NCBI RefSeq assembly: GCF_016613475.2 | Contig: NZ_CP071517.1 | Location: forward strand, 3,410,001-3,474,000 | Direction: 5' to 3' | From: Lysobacter arenosi | GTDB lineage: Bacteria > Pseudomonadota > Gammaproteobacteria > Xanthomonadales > Xanthomonadaceae | DNA length: 64,000 bases | In this document: positions 28,961 through 36,863 of the stretch, in pieces | Layout: the number at the start of each line of letters is the position of its first letter | How positions within the stretch are numbered: the first letter of the stretch is position 1 | Notes under the pieces: generated by a model | What the model saw: the letters and a program-made list of their open reading frames with translations, nothing else | Told to the model about the DNA's origin: nothing | Database searches by the model: none | Position numbers and translations under genes: made by a program

Positions 28961-28978
28961 GCAGGTGTTCGCGAGAGC

Positions 28979-30355
28979 TCAGGTCAGGTGAAACACAGGA
29001 GCGCGAATGAGGGCAGGACGCCGGTCTCGCACCTGGTCCCGGAAAAACTGCGCGAACGTGATCACGTTGCCGTGCTTGTCGTAGTCGCTTTCTTTCAGCG
29101 ATTCGGGAACGACTAGGCATATCGAATGTGCCGACATGTCGATGATCGCATCGTCGGAAATCCGATCGTCAACGGTGGCCAGAAAGATGGGGCTGGCGAA
29201 TCGCTCCAGCGTGATCTGCTTCCAGCGCTCCCGCAGCGTGGTCTTGGCAGACAGCACCAGTGAAATGCCGTGCTCCTTCGCCTTGGGCCCCAGTGCTGCT
29301 CCGTCGGGCATGACGAAATCCGGCCGCCGCCCCCCAGTCACGGCTTGGGCCTGGTAGCGGACGCCGCCGTCTTCAAGCATCCGGCGAATGTGGTGCTCGA
29401 AGGACATCCCTGCCCTTGACTTGCGGTGCTGGCTGGCACTGAGGAAAGTTGCATTCAGATCACTGAAGCCGCGCACAACTGAGGTGGCAATATCGGTGCT
29501 TCCGCCTTGACTGGTGAGGATCCGCAGTACCTCGGCCGCGCGATGACGCATCTCTGCACGCCGATACAGCCGATACTCGATGTCGCGACTGATTTCCATG
29601 ACCGCGTTGCCCGGCGCGTCGAGTTCAAAAGGGTTCAGCGAACCAGACCGCCCCCTGAGGAACTCCTCCTGGGCCATCAAAGCCAGTGTTTCCGTGGCGG
29701 GCAGGGCGGCCGATGCAATGAACGAAGCAAGCGTCCCGCACTTGAGCGCTTCGGTCAGTTCTTCAATGAGCATTTCATTCTCGTCGCGGGCCCGACTGAT
29801 GAAATCTGCCGGATTGACGAGAATGCTGTGGAAGTTGCTGTCGAGATCGAAGAAGGTCTCGAGGACGCTGGCTGTCTCTGATGCGGAGTCGACCACAAGG
29901 GCCCACCAGGCTGGGCCGTCGGCGCCTTCAAATGAACCCATGACCAGGATAGATGCCGGAGTAAGGCCGGCGAACTGTTCCCGGGGCAGGCGCGTGAGAT
30001 GCGTTTCAGGTCCCTTGTTCGAGTAGTGGACGACGCGGGAGAGCTTCAGCTCACCGGTTTCTGGCCAGACGGTCTGAATAAGGGCTTCGAAGATGTGCGA
30101 CTTGTCGGCATTGACGTTGGAGAGTGCAGGAAAAAATCCGGCGGCACGGATGTCGTGGGGTACATAGAAGCCAGCCTGATGCTTGTCCCGGTCATCGGCC
30201 CAGGAGCAGTCGTTGCGGGAAAGCTTCTTGATCCATACGGTCTGGCTCTTCCCAAGCCATCCCAGGATCTGCGGCCAGTCGACTTCGTACGACAAGGACA
30301 GCGCCCCAATTCGGCATAGCCGTGGGCAGCAAGCGTAATACACATTCTCCGCCAC
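28979..30355 (-). CDS. EcoRII-like type II restriction endonuclease
   Basis: A 458-residue homologue of EcoRII (404 aa). The N-terminal effector-binding region is recognisable by WIKKLSRND and HQAGFYVPHDI (residues 41-69). The catalytic domain has RKSRAGMSFEHH (311-322), RPDFVMPD and AKTTLRERWKQ (about 344-380), matching the E, Y/D and K-x3-K elements of EcoRII. EcoRII cuts CCWGG and needs a second site as effector. The predicted dcm specificity fits. GTG 30355 adds about 22 residues relative to EcoRII; a TTG near 30293 may be the real start. Confidence 0.85.
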   Translation of the reverse strand: MAENVYYACCPRLCRIGALSLSYEVDWPQILGWLGKSQTVWIKKLSRNDCSWADDRDKHQAGFYVPHDIRAAGFFPALSNVNADKSHIFEALIQTVWPETGELKLSRVVHYSNKGPETHLTRLPREQFAGLTPASILVMGSFEGADGPAWWALVVDSASETASVLETFFDLDSNFHSILVNPADFISRARDENEMLIEELTEALKCGTLASFIASAALPATETLALMAQEEFLRGRSGSLNPFELDAPGNAVMEISRDIEYRLYRRAEMRHRAAEVLRILTSQGGSTDIATSVVRGFSDLNATFLSASQHRKSRAGMSFEHHIRRMLEDGGVRYQAQAVTGGRRPDFVMPDGAALGPKAKEHGISLVLSAKTTLRERWKQITLERFASPIFLATVDDRISDDAIIDMSAHSICLVVPESLKESDYDKHGNVITFAQFFRDQVRDRRPALIRAPVFHLT

Positions 30356-30387
30356 GATGCTACCGATCAGGCGGATGGATGACGCTT

Positions 30388-30409
30388 GGTGGCCCTAACA
30401 GGGCCAACC
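30388..30409. repeat. Inverted repeat at right island border
   Basis: GGCCCT-AAC-AGGGCC (30391-30405) within a longer imperfect palindrome TGGTGGCCCT...AGGGCCAACCA. It lies between the EcoRII-like gene start and the next chromosomal gene, with no T-run. It may be an operator, or a mark of the junction. Confidence 0.3.
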
Positions 30410-30502
30410 ATCGCCACCCCAAGAATTCGTCCCATCCCCCACCGCCGGGCCATGCGCTACCCTCCGGCCGTGCCGGCAACCGGCACTACTACAGGGGAAA
30501 AC

Positions 30503-31090
30503 ATGAAGATCGTTCACAAGGCAGCGCTGGCCTTGGCCGCCTGCTGCGCGGTGGGGACCGCGTTCGCTCACGAGTTCGTCAACGGCACCTACGGCATCGT
30601 CGGTGGCAGCTACAGCATCAAGGTCGAGAAGCAGGGCGATTCGCTGGTGGTCGTCGAGCCGAACAAGACGTCGACCTATTCGCCGCAAGCCGACGGCAGC
30701 TACCATTTCTTCAATCCCAACACCAACGCGACGTATGGCCTGCGCGTGGTCGATGGCGACACCATCGAGGCGTTCAAGCCCGGTGTCGACGGCAACGTGC
30801 CGACCCAGCTCGACCTCATCAGCGCCGCCAGCGCCGCCGCGATCGCGAGCGATGACGGCGACGGCGACGGCATCGGCTCGATTGCCGAGAAGTACGAGGC
30901 GCTGGCCAAGAGCGATCCGGGCAACGCCCACGTCTGGAGCGCCTGCGCGACAGCGGCCTACTCGCGCAGCACGTCCAACGACGCCGAGTTCGCCGAGTAC
31001 GTCGGCCTGGTGACACAGATGCTCAAGCCGATCATGACCGACGTTTCCGGCACGCCGTGCGCGGATGCGATTCCGGCAAGCCTCTGGTGA
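30503..31090 (+). CDS. Secreted protein of unknown function
   Basis: A 195-residue protein with a clear signal peptide (cleavage about GTAFA-HEF). The mature part starts with a short beta-rich region (GTYGIVGGSYSIKVEK, NATYGLRVVDGD). It continues with an Asp/Gly-rich segment, SDDGDGDGIGS, and ends with a helical domain containing two cysteines. AGGGGA 7 bp before ATG 30503 supports the start. It is followed by a long hairpin and so is monocistronic. I do not recognise the family. Confidence 0.65.
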   Translation: MKIVHKAALALAACCAVGTAFAHEFVNGTYGIVGGSYSIKVEKQGDSLVVVEPNKTSTYSPQADGSYHFFNPNTNATYGLRVVDGDTIEAFKPGVDGNVPTQLDLISAASAAAIASDDGDGDGIGSIAEKYEALAKSDPGNAHVWSACATAAYSRSTSNDAEFAEYVGLVTQMLKPIMTDVSGTPCADAIPASLW

Positions 31091-31097
31091 CGGACCG

Positions 31098-31125
31098 TGA
31101 ATCGCGCCATCGGTGGCGCGATTCA
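31098..31125. terminator. Hairpin after the secreted-protein gene
   Basis: TGAATCGCGCCA and TGGCGCGATTCA flank a 4-nt loop, a perfect 12-bp stem starting 8 bp after the stop. The 3' side is CCTTCCCTC rather than a T-run, so intrinsic termination is probable but not certain. Confidence 0.6.
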
Positions 31126-31273
31126 CCTTCCCTCGGGTCGTCGTCCCGCCATCCCGCACGCGGGATGTTCATTCCCTGAAATCCCCTCTTATCTCCGCCT
31201 GGGCTGGCTCCAAGTCTTCCGGGAGCGGTGGCCATTCGCCATTGCCTATCTCCCACTTCCGGAAAAAAAGATC

Positions 31274-32020
31274 ATGAGCAAGCTTGCAGGCAAGGTCGCC
31301 GTCGTTACTGGCGCTTCCAAGGGCATCGGCGCCGCCATCGCTACCGCACTGGCCGCCGAAGGCGCGTCGGTCGTCGTCAATTACGCGTCCAGCCAGGAGG
31401 CCGCCGACGCGGTCGTGGCGCGCATTACCGCCGCTGGCGGCAAGGCCGTCGCCGTGCGCGGCGACGTGTCCAGCAAGGTCGACGCCGAGGCGATCGTGGA
31501 TGCGGCCGTTGCAAAGTTCGGGCGCCTCGACATCCTCGTCAACAACTCGGGCGTCTACAACTTCGCGCCGCTCGAAGATGTCACCGAGGCTGACTTCCAC
31601 CGCCACTTCAACATCAACGTGCTGGGCGTGCTGCTGACCACGCAGGCAGCGGCCAAGCACCTGGGCGAGGGCGGCAGCGTCATCAACATCGGCTCGCTGG
31701 TCTCCCGCATCACGCCGCCGGGCAGCGCCGTATACACCGCCACCAAGGGCGCGGTGGATGCGATCACCGGTGTGCTGTCGCAGGAACTGGGCCCGCGCAA
31801 GATCCGCGTCAACTCGATCAACCCGGGCATGGTCGAAACCGAGGGCTCCATCGCCGCGGGCTTCATAGGCTCCGACTTCAACCACCACGCCGTCGCGCAG
31901 ACCCCGCTGGGTCGCATTGGCCAGCCCGATGACATCGCGTCGATCGCGGTCTTCCTGGCTTCGGACGCCTCCGGCTGGCTCACCGGTGAGCTGCTGAACG
32001 CGGCTGGCGGCATGCGCTGA
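31274..32020 (+). CDS. Short-chain dehydrogenase/reductase
   Basis: A 248-residue classical SDR. The cofactor motif TGASKGIG is at 12-19, NNSG (NNAG variant) at 90-93, and the catalytic S141, Y154 and K158 are in place. ARG-free but NY after strand 2 (VVVNYASS) favours NADP(H). The C-terminal GGWLTGELLNAAGG-type ending is typical of 3-ketoacyl reductase and glucose-dehydrogenase-like SDRs. The substrate is not predictable. A perfect 15-bp hairpin terminates it, so it is probably a single-gene unit. Confidence 0.85.
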   Translation: MSKLAGKVAVVTGASKGIGAAIATALAAEGASVVVNYASSQEAADAVVARITAAGGKAVAVRGDVSSKVDAEAIVDAAVAKFGRLDILVNNSGVYNFAPLEDVTEADFHRHFNINVLGVLLTTQAAAKHLGEGGSVINIGSLVSRITPPGSAVYTATKGAVDAITGVLSQELGPRKIRVNSINPGMVETEGSIAAGFIGSDFNHHAVAQTPLGRIGQPDDIASIAVFLASDASGWLTGELLNAAGGMR

Positions 32021-32026
32021 CCGTTC

Positions 32027-32059
32027 GGCGGGACGGAGGCACCGTGCCTCCGTCCCGCC
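32027..32059. terminator. Hairpin after the SDR gene
   Basis: A perfect 15-bp stem (GGCGGGACGGAGGCA and its complement) with a CCG loop, 6 bp after the stop. The 3' flank TGCTTGCGG has no T-run. Confidence 0.65.
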
Positions 32060-32158
32060 TGCTTGCGGGCGCCGGGTCGTGCGAATATCGCCGGGCTGAC
32101 GCGATGCCTGGGGAGGCCGCGCAGCTGGAGGGGCCGTAGCGCTCCGCTGGGGGATCTC

Positions 32159-32980
32159 TTGAGAGCACGCAACGCCGTCGCGTGGATGGCGGTCGCCATT
32201 GCCCTTCCGCTTGCCGGGAGCTGCCTTGCCGCGGACCCGGTAGTGACGCCGCCGCCGCCAGTGCCCGCTCCGCCGCCGATTCCGCCTCCGCCATCGGCGC
32301 CCGCGTCGGATCCCGCGCAGTCCGTGCGGCTGCCCGCGTACGTTCCGCCCTTCAAGCTCAGCAACCAGCCGCCCAGACTGCCGGAGGTGGCGTTGTGCCG
32401 GCAGCTGACGGGCCTGACCAAGCTCCTGCTGACCATCTCGCCGGCAGGATCGGTGGTGGACGCGGTCGTCGAGAAGTCCAGCGGGCATCCGTCCCTGGAC
32501 AGCGCTGCCTACGCCGCGGCCAAGGAATGGAAGTTCCGGCCGGCATTCGAGTACGGCGTTCCGGTTCACTCCAGGGCACGCGTCCCGGTGGACTTTGTCG
32601 CTCCAGCGGAATGGCCGCACTGCAGCCAGGGCGTACGCGTCCTGTCCACCTTTACCCAGCTCGGAGCCGAAGGCAGCGACACGGGCGCGGCCATGTTCAC
32701 GCCGATGTTCGCGCCGAGCGACAAGGTCAGCGCGGTCGTCGAGTATGTGCTGACTTCCCCGGACGCAGTGGGCCAGTCGCTGAGCGTCCGCTGGATCTAC
32801 CTGGACGACGCCGGTCATCCGGTGGTCCACCACGAACAGACTTCGCCGCTGCAGGAAGGCGGGCGCAAGCGTTTCGTCCTGTCCGGTGCGCAGCCCGGCG
32901 GTTGGAAGCCCGGGCGCTACCAGATTGAAGTGCGGCTCAAGGACGACATCCTCGGGCAGGGGGAATTCGCCGTCCGCTGA
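32159..32980 (+). CDS. TonB C-terminal domain protein
   Basis: A 273-residue exported protein: signal sequence (MAVAIALPLAGSCLA), a proline-rich stretch (PPPPVPAPPPIPPPP) that can span the periplasm, and a TonB-C-type domain with LLLTISPAGSVVDAVVEKSSG and AAAKEWKFRPAF. A second, non-TonB region of about 110 residues follows. TTG 32159 with an upstream GGGGGA gives a good signal peptide; ATG 32186 is an alternative. Without ExbB/ExbD neighbours it may be a stand-alone TonB-like protein rather than an energy transducer. Confidence 0.65.
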   Translation: MRARNAVAWMAVAIALPLAGSCLAADPVVTPPPPVPAPPPIPPPPSAPASDPAQSVRLPAYVPPFKLSNQPPRLPEVALCRQLTGLTKLLLTISPAGSVVDAVVEKSSGHPSLDSAAYAAAKEWKFRPAFEYGVPVHSRARVPVDFVAPAEWPHCSQGVRVLSTFTQLGAEGSDTGAAMFTPMFAPSDKVSAVVEYVLTSPDAVGQSLSVRWIYLDDAGHPVVHHEQTSPLQEGGRKRFVLSGAQPGGWKPGRYQIEVRLKDDILGQGEFAVR

Positions 32981-32992
32981 AGAGGCTGCTGG

Positions 32993-33721
32993 CTAGTGCG
33001 CCAGCTCCGCCGCCAGCGCGCGCAGCAGTGCCGCACCGTCCCCGCGCCATGCACTGCCGTGCATGCACGCCAGGGTGTGCGGGTTCGCCTGCGCCAGCTT
33101 CTCCAGGATCGCGCCGCTGTTGGTCGCGTGCGCGTAGTAATCCATCTGATGGCGGAAGGCTTCGCTGGGCCCGAGCACGTCGGTCTCGGTCAACGACAGG
33201 TGTCCGGTCCCCGGTTGGGTGAACAGGTCGCCGCAGAACATCGTGGCGGTGTGTTCCTCCATCAGGTAGCCGCATTCCCAGCCATGCGGCAGGTGCGGTG
33301 CGTCGAACCAGCGCACGCGATGACGGCCAAGCGACAGCACTTCGCCGTCGGCGAGTGCGCGCGGCGGCCGGTCGGCGAGGTCGTTCATCGACACCATCGC
33401 CGCGATCGTCCCGCACAGCGGAGTGGCGTGCGGTGCCACTGCCAGCCACTGGTTCATCGAACCGCATTCATCGGCCTCGACATGCGAGAACGCCACATGC
33501 CGCAATCGCTCAAGCGGCATCACGCTGGCCACCGCCTCGGACACCATCGGGAACAACCCGCGCAGCCCGGTATGGAACAGCAGCGGCTCGTCATCGACGA
33601 CCAGGTACTGGTTGAACGAGAACGGCGTGTTCCCCGGCAATGCCACCGGCGTATTGATCCGGTAGATGTGCTCGGCGATCTCGTGGACGTTGGTGCCTGA
33701 CTGGCGGTTGGTGATGGTCAT
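32993..33721 (-). CDS. MBL-fold protein of the oxygen-binding diiron (ODP) type
   Basis: A 242-residue metallo-beta-lactamase-fold protein. The metal motif is SHVEADECG, the H-x-E-x-D form found in flavodiiron and ODP proteins instead of the usual HxHxDH. The next ligands are H in PHGWECG or APHLPHG, D in CGDLF, and H in CMHGSAW. No flavodoxin domain is attached. ODP proteins bind oxygen at a diiron site and act as sensors or reductases. The start is ATG 33721; a GTG further upstream would add 14 residues. Confidence 0.78.
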   Translation of the reverse strand: MTITNRQSGTNVHEIAEHIYRINTPVALPGNTPFSFNQYLVVDDEPLLFHTGLRGLFPMVSEAVASVMPLERLRHVAFSHVEADECGSMNQWLAVAPHATPLCGTIAAMVSMNDLADRPPRALADGEVLSLGRHRVRWFDAPHLPHGWECGYLMEEHTATMFCGDLFTQPGTGHLSLTETDVLGPSEAFRHQMDYYAHATNSGAILEKLAQANPHTLACMHGSAWRGDGAALLRALAAELAH

Positions 33722-33830
33722 GGCGGCTCCGGGGGCGGCCGCGGGCGGAATTCGGGCCGACATTCCGGGTCAACGCAAGGACCCGGGCGAGGGGGTCAGA
33801 GAAGGAGCCGGACAAGCCGGACGGTGACCT

Positions 33831-34382
33831 TCAGGGATCTTCGTCCAATTGGGCCGTGAGCTCGTCCATGAAGAGCTGGTGAGCCTTGGGCCAGATTGCA
33901 AGGATGGCCTTCGCTTGAAGGATCTCGGTCCGTATCCGGTCTGCTTGCGGCTCCAGCAGGTCCTTAAGATCCTGAATGCCTTCGCTGGTACGCAGGTTGA
34001 ACCCTTCCAGAAGGTGATGCGCCAACTGGTTTCGTTCGTTGACCAGGGCCGCTAACTGAGCTGTCTTCCACGCTTGATACTCCGGCCCTTGAATCCGGAA
34101 CTGGACGCGAATGGTCGCCGGTGACTCAGCGGGCTCGGTGGAGTCACCTTCGCCGAACACTGTTTCACGATAGCGCCCAATCAACTGGCCGAGCGACTGC
34201 TTCGCCAAGGAGGCGCGTCGCGCTTCCAGGCATGCCTCGAGCTGATCCTGATTTGAGCCTTCCAGATCGCTGATGGTAGTAAGTAGCTTCAGTGCCATTT
34301 CCAAATGCTGGAAAAGCACGAAATTTCGACCAAGCATGCGGAACGCTTCGTCGCGGGTCGCCTTCAATGGATCTTCGTTCAT
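33831..34382 (-). CDS. All-helical protein with a HEPN-type R-x4-H motif
   Basis: A 183-residue, mainly helical, charged protein with no recognised family. NERNQLAHH (R117-N-x3-H122) matches the R(N)x4-6H active-site motif of HEPN domains, most of which are RNases in toxins, defence systems or RNA processing. It follows a DUF2784 gene on the same strand by 29 bp. No nucleotidyltransferase (MNT) antitoxin is next to it. Its base composition is closer to that of the defence island than to its neighbours. Confidence 0.5.
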   Translation of the reverse strand: MNEDPLKATRDEAFRMLGRNFVLFQHLEMALKLLTTISDLEGSNQDQLEACLEARRASLAKQSLGQLIGRYRETVFGEGDSTEPAESPATIRVQFRIQGPEYQAWKTAQLAALVNERNQLAHHLLEGFNLRTSEGIQDLKDLLEPQADRIRTEILQAKAILAIWPKAHQLFMDELTAQLDEDP

Positions 34383-34411
34383 GTCACGACTGTAGCTCTA
34401 GTAGAAGAGCC

Positions 34412-34822
34412 TCAGCCAGCTCGCCGCCGCGGACGAACAAACACCCACTCCACCACCACCAGCGCGGCGAACGCCGAGTACGCCGCGACGAACGCCCACC
34501 ACGGCGCTTCGAAGAAGATCAGCCGCGACAGCCAGTGGGCGATGAACGACTCGCGGTAGACCGGCTGTCCTGCGTGTTCGCGCAGTGCCTGTTCCCAGAT
34601 CGTCAGCGGGCACAACGCACCGAGCCAGGCCTGTGCGGCGATAAAGACCATCAGCAGCACGTGCGCCAGCCGCCAGCGGAAGCCTCGCACCCACTGCCAC
34701 CCGCGCAGGCCGCCGATCAGCACCGCCACCGCGCCCAGTACGACGAAGGCGACGATACCGACGTGGAGGACCAGGATGGCGTCGGCCAGAAGGGCCGCGG
34801 TGGTGGGGGACATCATGTCCAT
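34412..34822 (-). CDS. DUF2784 membrane protein
   Basis: A 136-residue inner membrane protein with four hydrophobic segments and the DUF2784 landmarks: an N-terminal LADAILVLHVGIVAFVVLG helix, RLAHVLLM, and CPLTIWEQALR in the loop. The function of the family is unknown. ATG 34822 gives MDMMSPTT; ATG 34816 or 34813 would also serve. It is the first of two minus-strand genes, with the HEPN-like gene behind it. Confidence 0.75.
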   Translation of the reverse strand: MDMMSPTTAALLADAILVLHVGIVAFVVLGAVAVLIGGLRGWQWVRGFRWRLAHVLLMVFIAAQAWLGALCPLTIWEQALREHAGQPVYRESFIAHWLSRLIFFEAPWWAFVAAYSAFAALVVVEWVFVRPRRRAG

Positions 34823-34912
34823 GACGCGGACTCTACCGGGGTGGTCAGGCAGTCGCCGACCGACGCCGCTTGCTTCAAGATGCCGCGGTCGCCGTCAGGT
34901 CAGCCACCACCC

Positions 34913-36037
34913 GTGAACTTCTGGAGTCTCGTCTTCCTGATCGGTGCCGCGCAGGCCGCGCTGCTGGCGCTGGCGTTGTGGCGGCGGCCGGTCAATGTGC
35001 AGGCCAATCGCGTGCTGGCGGCCTGGATCGCGGTGATCGGCTTCGACCTGGCGGTGAAGGCGGCGTACTTCCACGGATCCTCGATCGAGCTGCTCAAGCT
35101 GTATCGCTTCGTCGGGTTGTTCCCGTTCCTGTATGGCAGTGCGTTCTACCTCTACGTCCGCACGCTGACCCAGGGCCGCGCGCCGGGTTTGCGCGATGGC
35201 GTGCATCTGTTGGGCTTCGTCGCCGCGCTGGCGGTCAACGCGCAGTGGTTCCTGATGGATCGCACGCAGACGCAGGCCTTCCTGGCGGACCTGGCGGCAG
35301 GCGGATACTGGCCGGGCGCGCCGTGGCTGGATATCGGCCTGTTCGGCTACAGCCTGTCGTACGTGGTGGCGGGGCTGGTGCGCGTGCGCCGCTATCGCCG
35401 AGAACTGTTGCAGCGTCGTTCCGATGCCGATCGCATGTCGTTGCACTGGATCGATGCGATGGCCGCCTCGCAGATCGTGATCTGGTGCATCGCCGTGACG
35501 CAGTGGCAGCTGCGCATCCCGTGGATCGACTATCCGCTGATCTATGGCGCCGTCGTGGCGTGGGTGTTCGTGGTCGGCTACCTGAGCCTGAGCCAGGTGG
35601 CGGTTGCGGTGCAGGCGCCAGCGGCGAGCGAGCCCGCTGCCGAGATTCCGGCCGTCGACGATCCGCGCTTCGCCGAAGTCGAGGTACGCCTGACCCAGTT
35701 GATGGAGCGCGATCACCTTTTCAGCGAACCGGCCCTCACCATCGGCCAGCTGGCCAAGCGCAGCGGCTATCCGGAGTACCTGGTGTCGGCGGTGATCAAC
35801 CGGCGCTTCGCCGGCAACTTCTGGGACTACATCAACCGCCAGCGCATCGAGGCCGCGCGCGCCTGCCTGGCCGATGCCGGCGACGCGCGCACCATCCTCG
35901 ACATCGCCTATGCCTGCGGCTTCACCTCGAAGTCGACCTTCAACGCCGCCTTCAAGCGCCAGCTGGCGGTGACGCCGAGCGCGTACCGCCAGGCGCAATC
36001 GTCAACCGTGGCCGACGCCGACGCCGACACGCGATAG
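34913..36037 (+). CDS. AraC-family regulator with an N-terminal membrane domain
   Basis: A 374-residue protein. Residues 1-235 hold about seven transmembrane helices (NFWSLVFLIGAAQAALLAL at the start), and the last 100 residues are an AraC-type double helix-turn-helix ending DIAYACGFTSKSTFNAAFKR and TPSAYR. Membrane-bound AraC regulators of this kind sense envelope or lipid signals. The GTG start at 34913 gives the usual MNFWS beginning; ATG 34880 adds 11 residues. It overlaps the convergent DUF2306 gene by 36 bp. Confidence 0.82.
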   Translation: MNFWSLVFLIGAAQAALLALALWRRPVNVQANRVLAAWIAVIGFDLAVKAAYFHGSSIELLKLYRFVGLFPFLYGSAFYLYVRTLTQGRAPGLRDGVHLLGFVAALAVNAQWFLMDRTQTQAFLADLAAGGYWPGAPWLDIGLFGYSLSYVVAGLVRVRRYRRELLQRRSDADRMSLHWIDAMAASQIVIWCIAVTQWQLRIPWIDYPLIYGAVVAWVFVVGYLSLSQVAVAVQAPAASEPAAEIPAVDDPRFAEVEVRLTQLMERDHLFSEPALTIGQLAKRSGYPEYLVSAVINRRFAGNFWDYINRQRIEAARACLADAGDARTILDIAYACGFTSKSTFNAAFKRQLAVTPSAYRQAQSSTVADADADTR

Positions 36038-36697
36038 CGGACGCGGGGACAACCACTTCGCGCGGATCGATGGCCAATGCAGCCACAACTCGCTCAGCGC
36101 CAGGTTCACCGTCCAGCAACTCCACGCCGCGAAGATGTAGACCGGCACGAAGGGCAGGTGCAGGACGCCCTGGCCGATGCCGAGCGTCAGCCGCAGGGTG
36201 ATGGCCGAGGCGGTGAGGGCGATGCTGCGGATCATCCAGCGCCGGTGCAGGGCGAGGTCGCCGGCGATCGCATGGCGTATGCCGATGCCGGTCACGCCCA
36301 TCCACAGGACGGCGAGCAGGGCGAAGGCGATCCCGGAAGCGGCACCGCCGGTGGCATGCGTCGACAGGGACAGCCCGCCGAGGCCGCCGATCAGCACGCC
36401 CGCGGTGTAGAGACCGCCGCTGAGCCGGTGCAGGCGGGGCACGTAGCGGCGGATCGACCCGCTCAGTTGCAGCGGCGCCAGCAGCAGCGCCAGCCCGGCG
36501 CCCATGAAGTGCGCCGGCACGTCGAGGCCGGACAGCACGAACTTGGCCGACATGAAGTCCTGGGGCCCGTGGTAGCGATACATGTAAGTGAAGGCGTAGG
36601 CCGAGACCGCCAGGCACAGCAGCAGGAACAGCAGGGCGAGCGTCCAGCGCAGCGCCCGCGAACCGAGTCTTCCGAAACGTTGCCAACCGCGATTCAT
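36002..36697 (-). CDS. DUF2306 membrane protein
   Basis: A 231-residue protein with about seven transmembrane segments and DUF2306 features: RYHGPQDFMSAKFVL, PRLHRLSGGLYTAG with a conserved histidine, and ALHRRWMIRS. These residues suggest haem binding as in related cytochrome-like membrane proteins, but the function is unknown. An AAGGAGG lies 7 bp before ATG 36697. It overlaps the AraC gene at its 3' end and shares a divergent promoter region with the MFS gene. Confidence 0.75.
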   Translation of the reverse strand: MNRGWQRFGRLGSRALRWTLALLFLLLCLAVSAYAFTYMYRYHGPQDFMSAKFVLSGLDVPAHFMGAGLALLLAPLQLSGSIRRYVPRLHRLSGGLYTAGVLIGGLGGLSLSTHATGGAASGIAFALLAVLWMGVTGIGIRHAIAGDLALHRRWMIRSIALTASAITLRLTLGIGQGVLHLPFVPVYIFAAWSCWTVNLALSELWLHWPSIRAKWLSPRPLSRVGVGVGHG

Positions 36698-36838
36698 TGC
36701 CTGCCTCCTTGGTCTGGGAGGCCTGAGGTTGGTCGTCTGGACGTGCGCAGTCGTCCGAATCGGGGGAGTCGTACGCCCTGCGGGGGCGCTACCGCCAATA
36801 GCTGCAACGCTGTGGCCCGCCAGCACGGTCCCGTCACT

Positions 36839-36853
36839 TGCTGCAATGCAGCA
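36839..36853. promoter_or_regulatory. Near-perfect palindrome between DUF2306 and MFS genes
   Basis: TGCTGCAATGCAGCA is symmetric except at its centre and ends 10 bp before the MFS start codon. A half-site GCTGCAA recurs at 36801. CATAAT follows at once (36852-36857) and could be a -10 box. Candidate operator for the divergent pair. Confidence 0.35.
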
Positions 36854-36863
36854 TAATGGCCCC

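Noticed and set aside
18241..30372. ATCAGGC at both edges of the island as attachment-site repeats
   Set aside because: Seven bases are too short for a meaningful repeat over 12 kb, and there is no integrase or tRNA gene at either edge.
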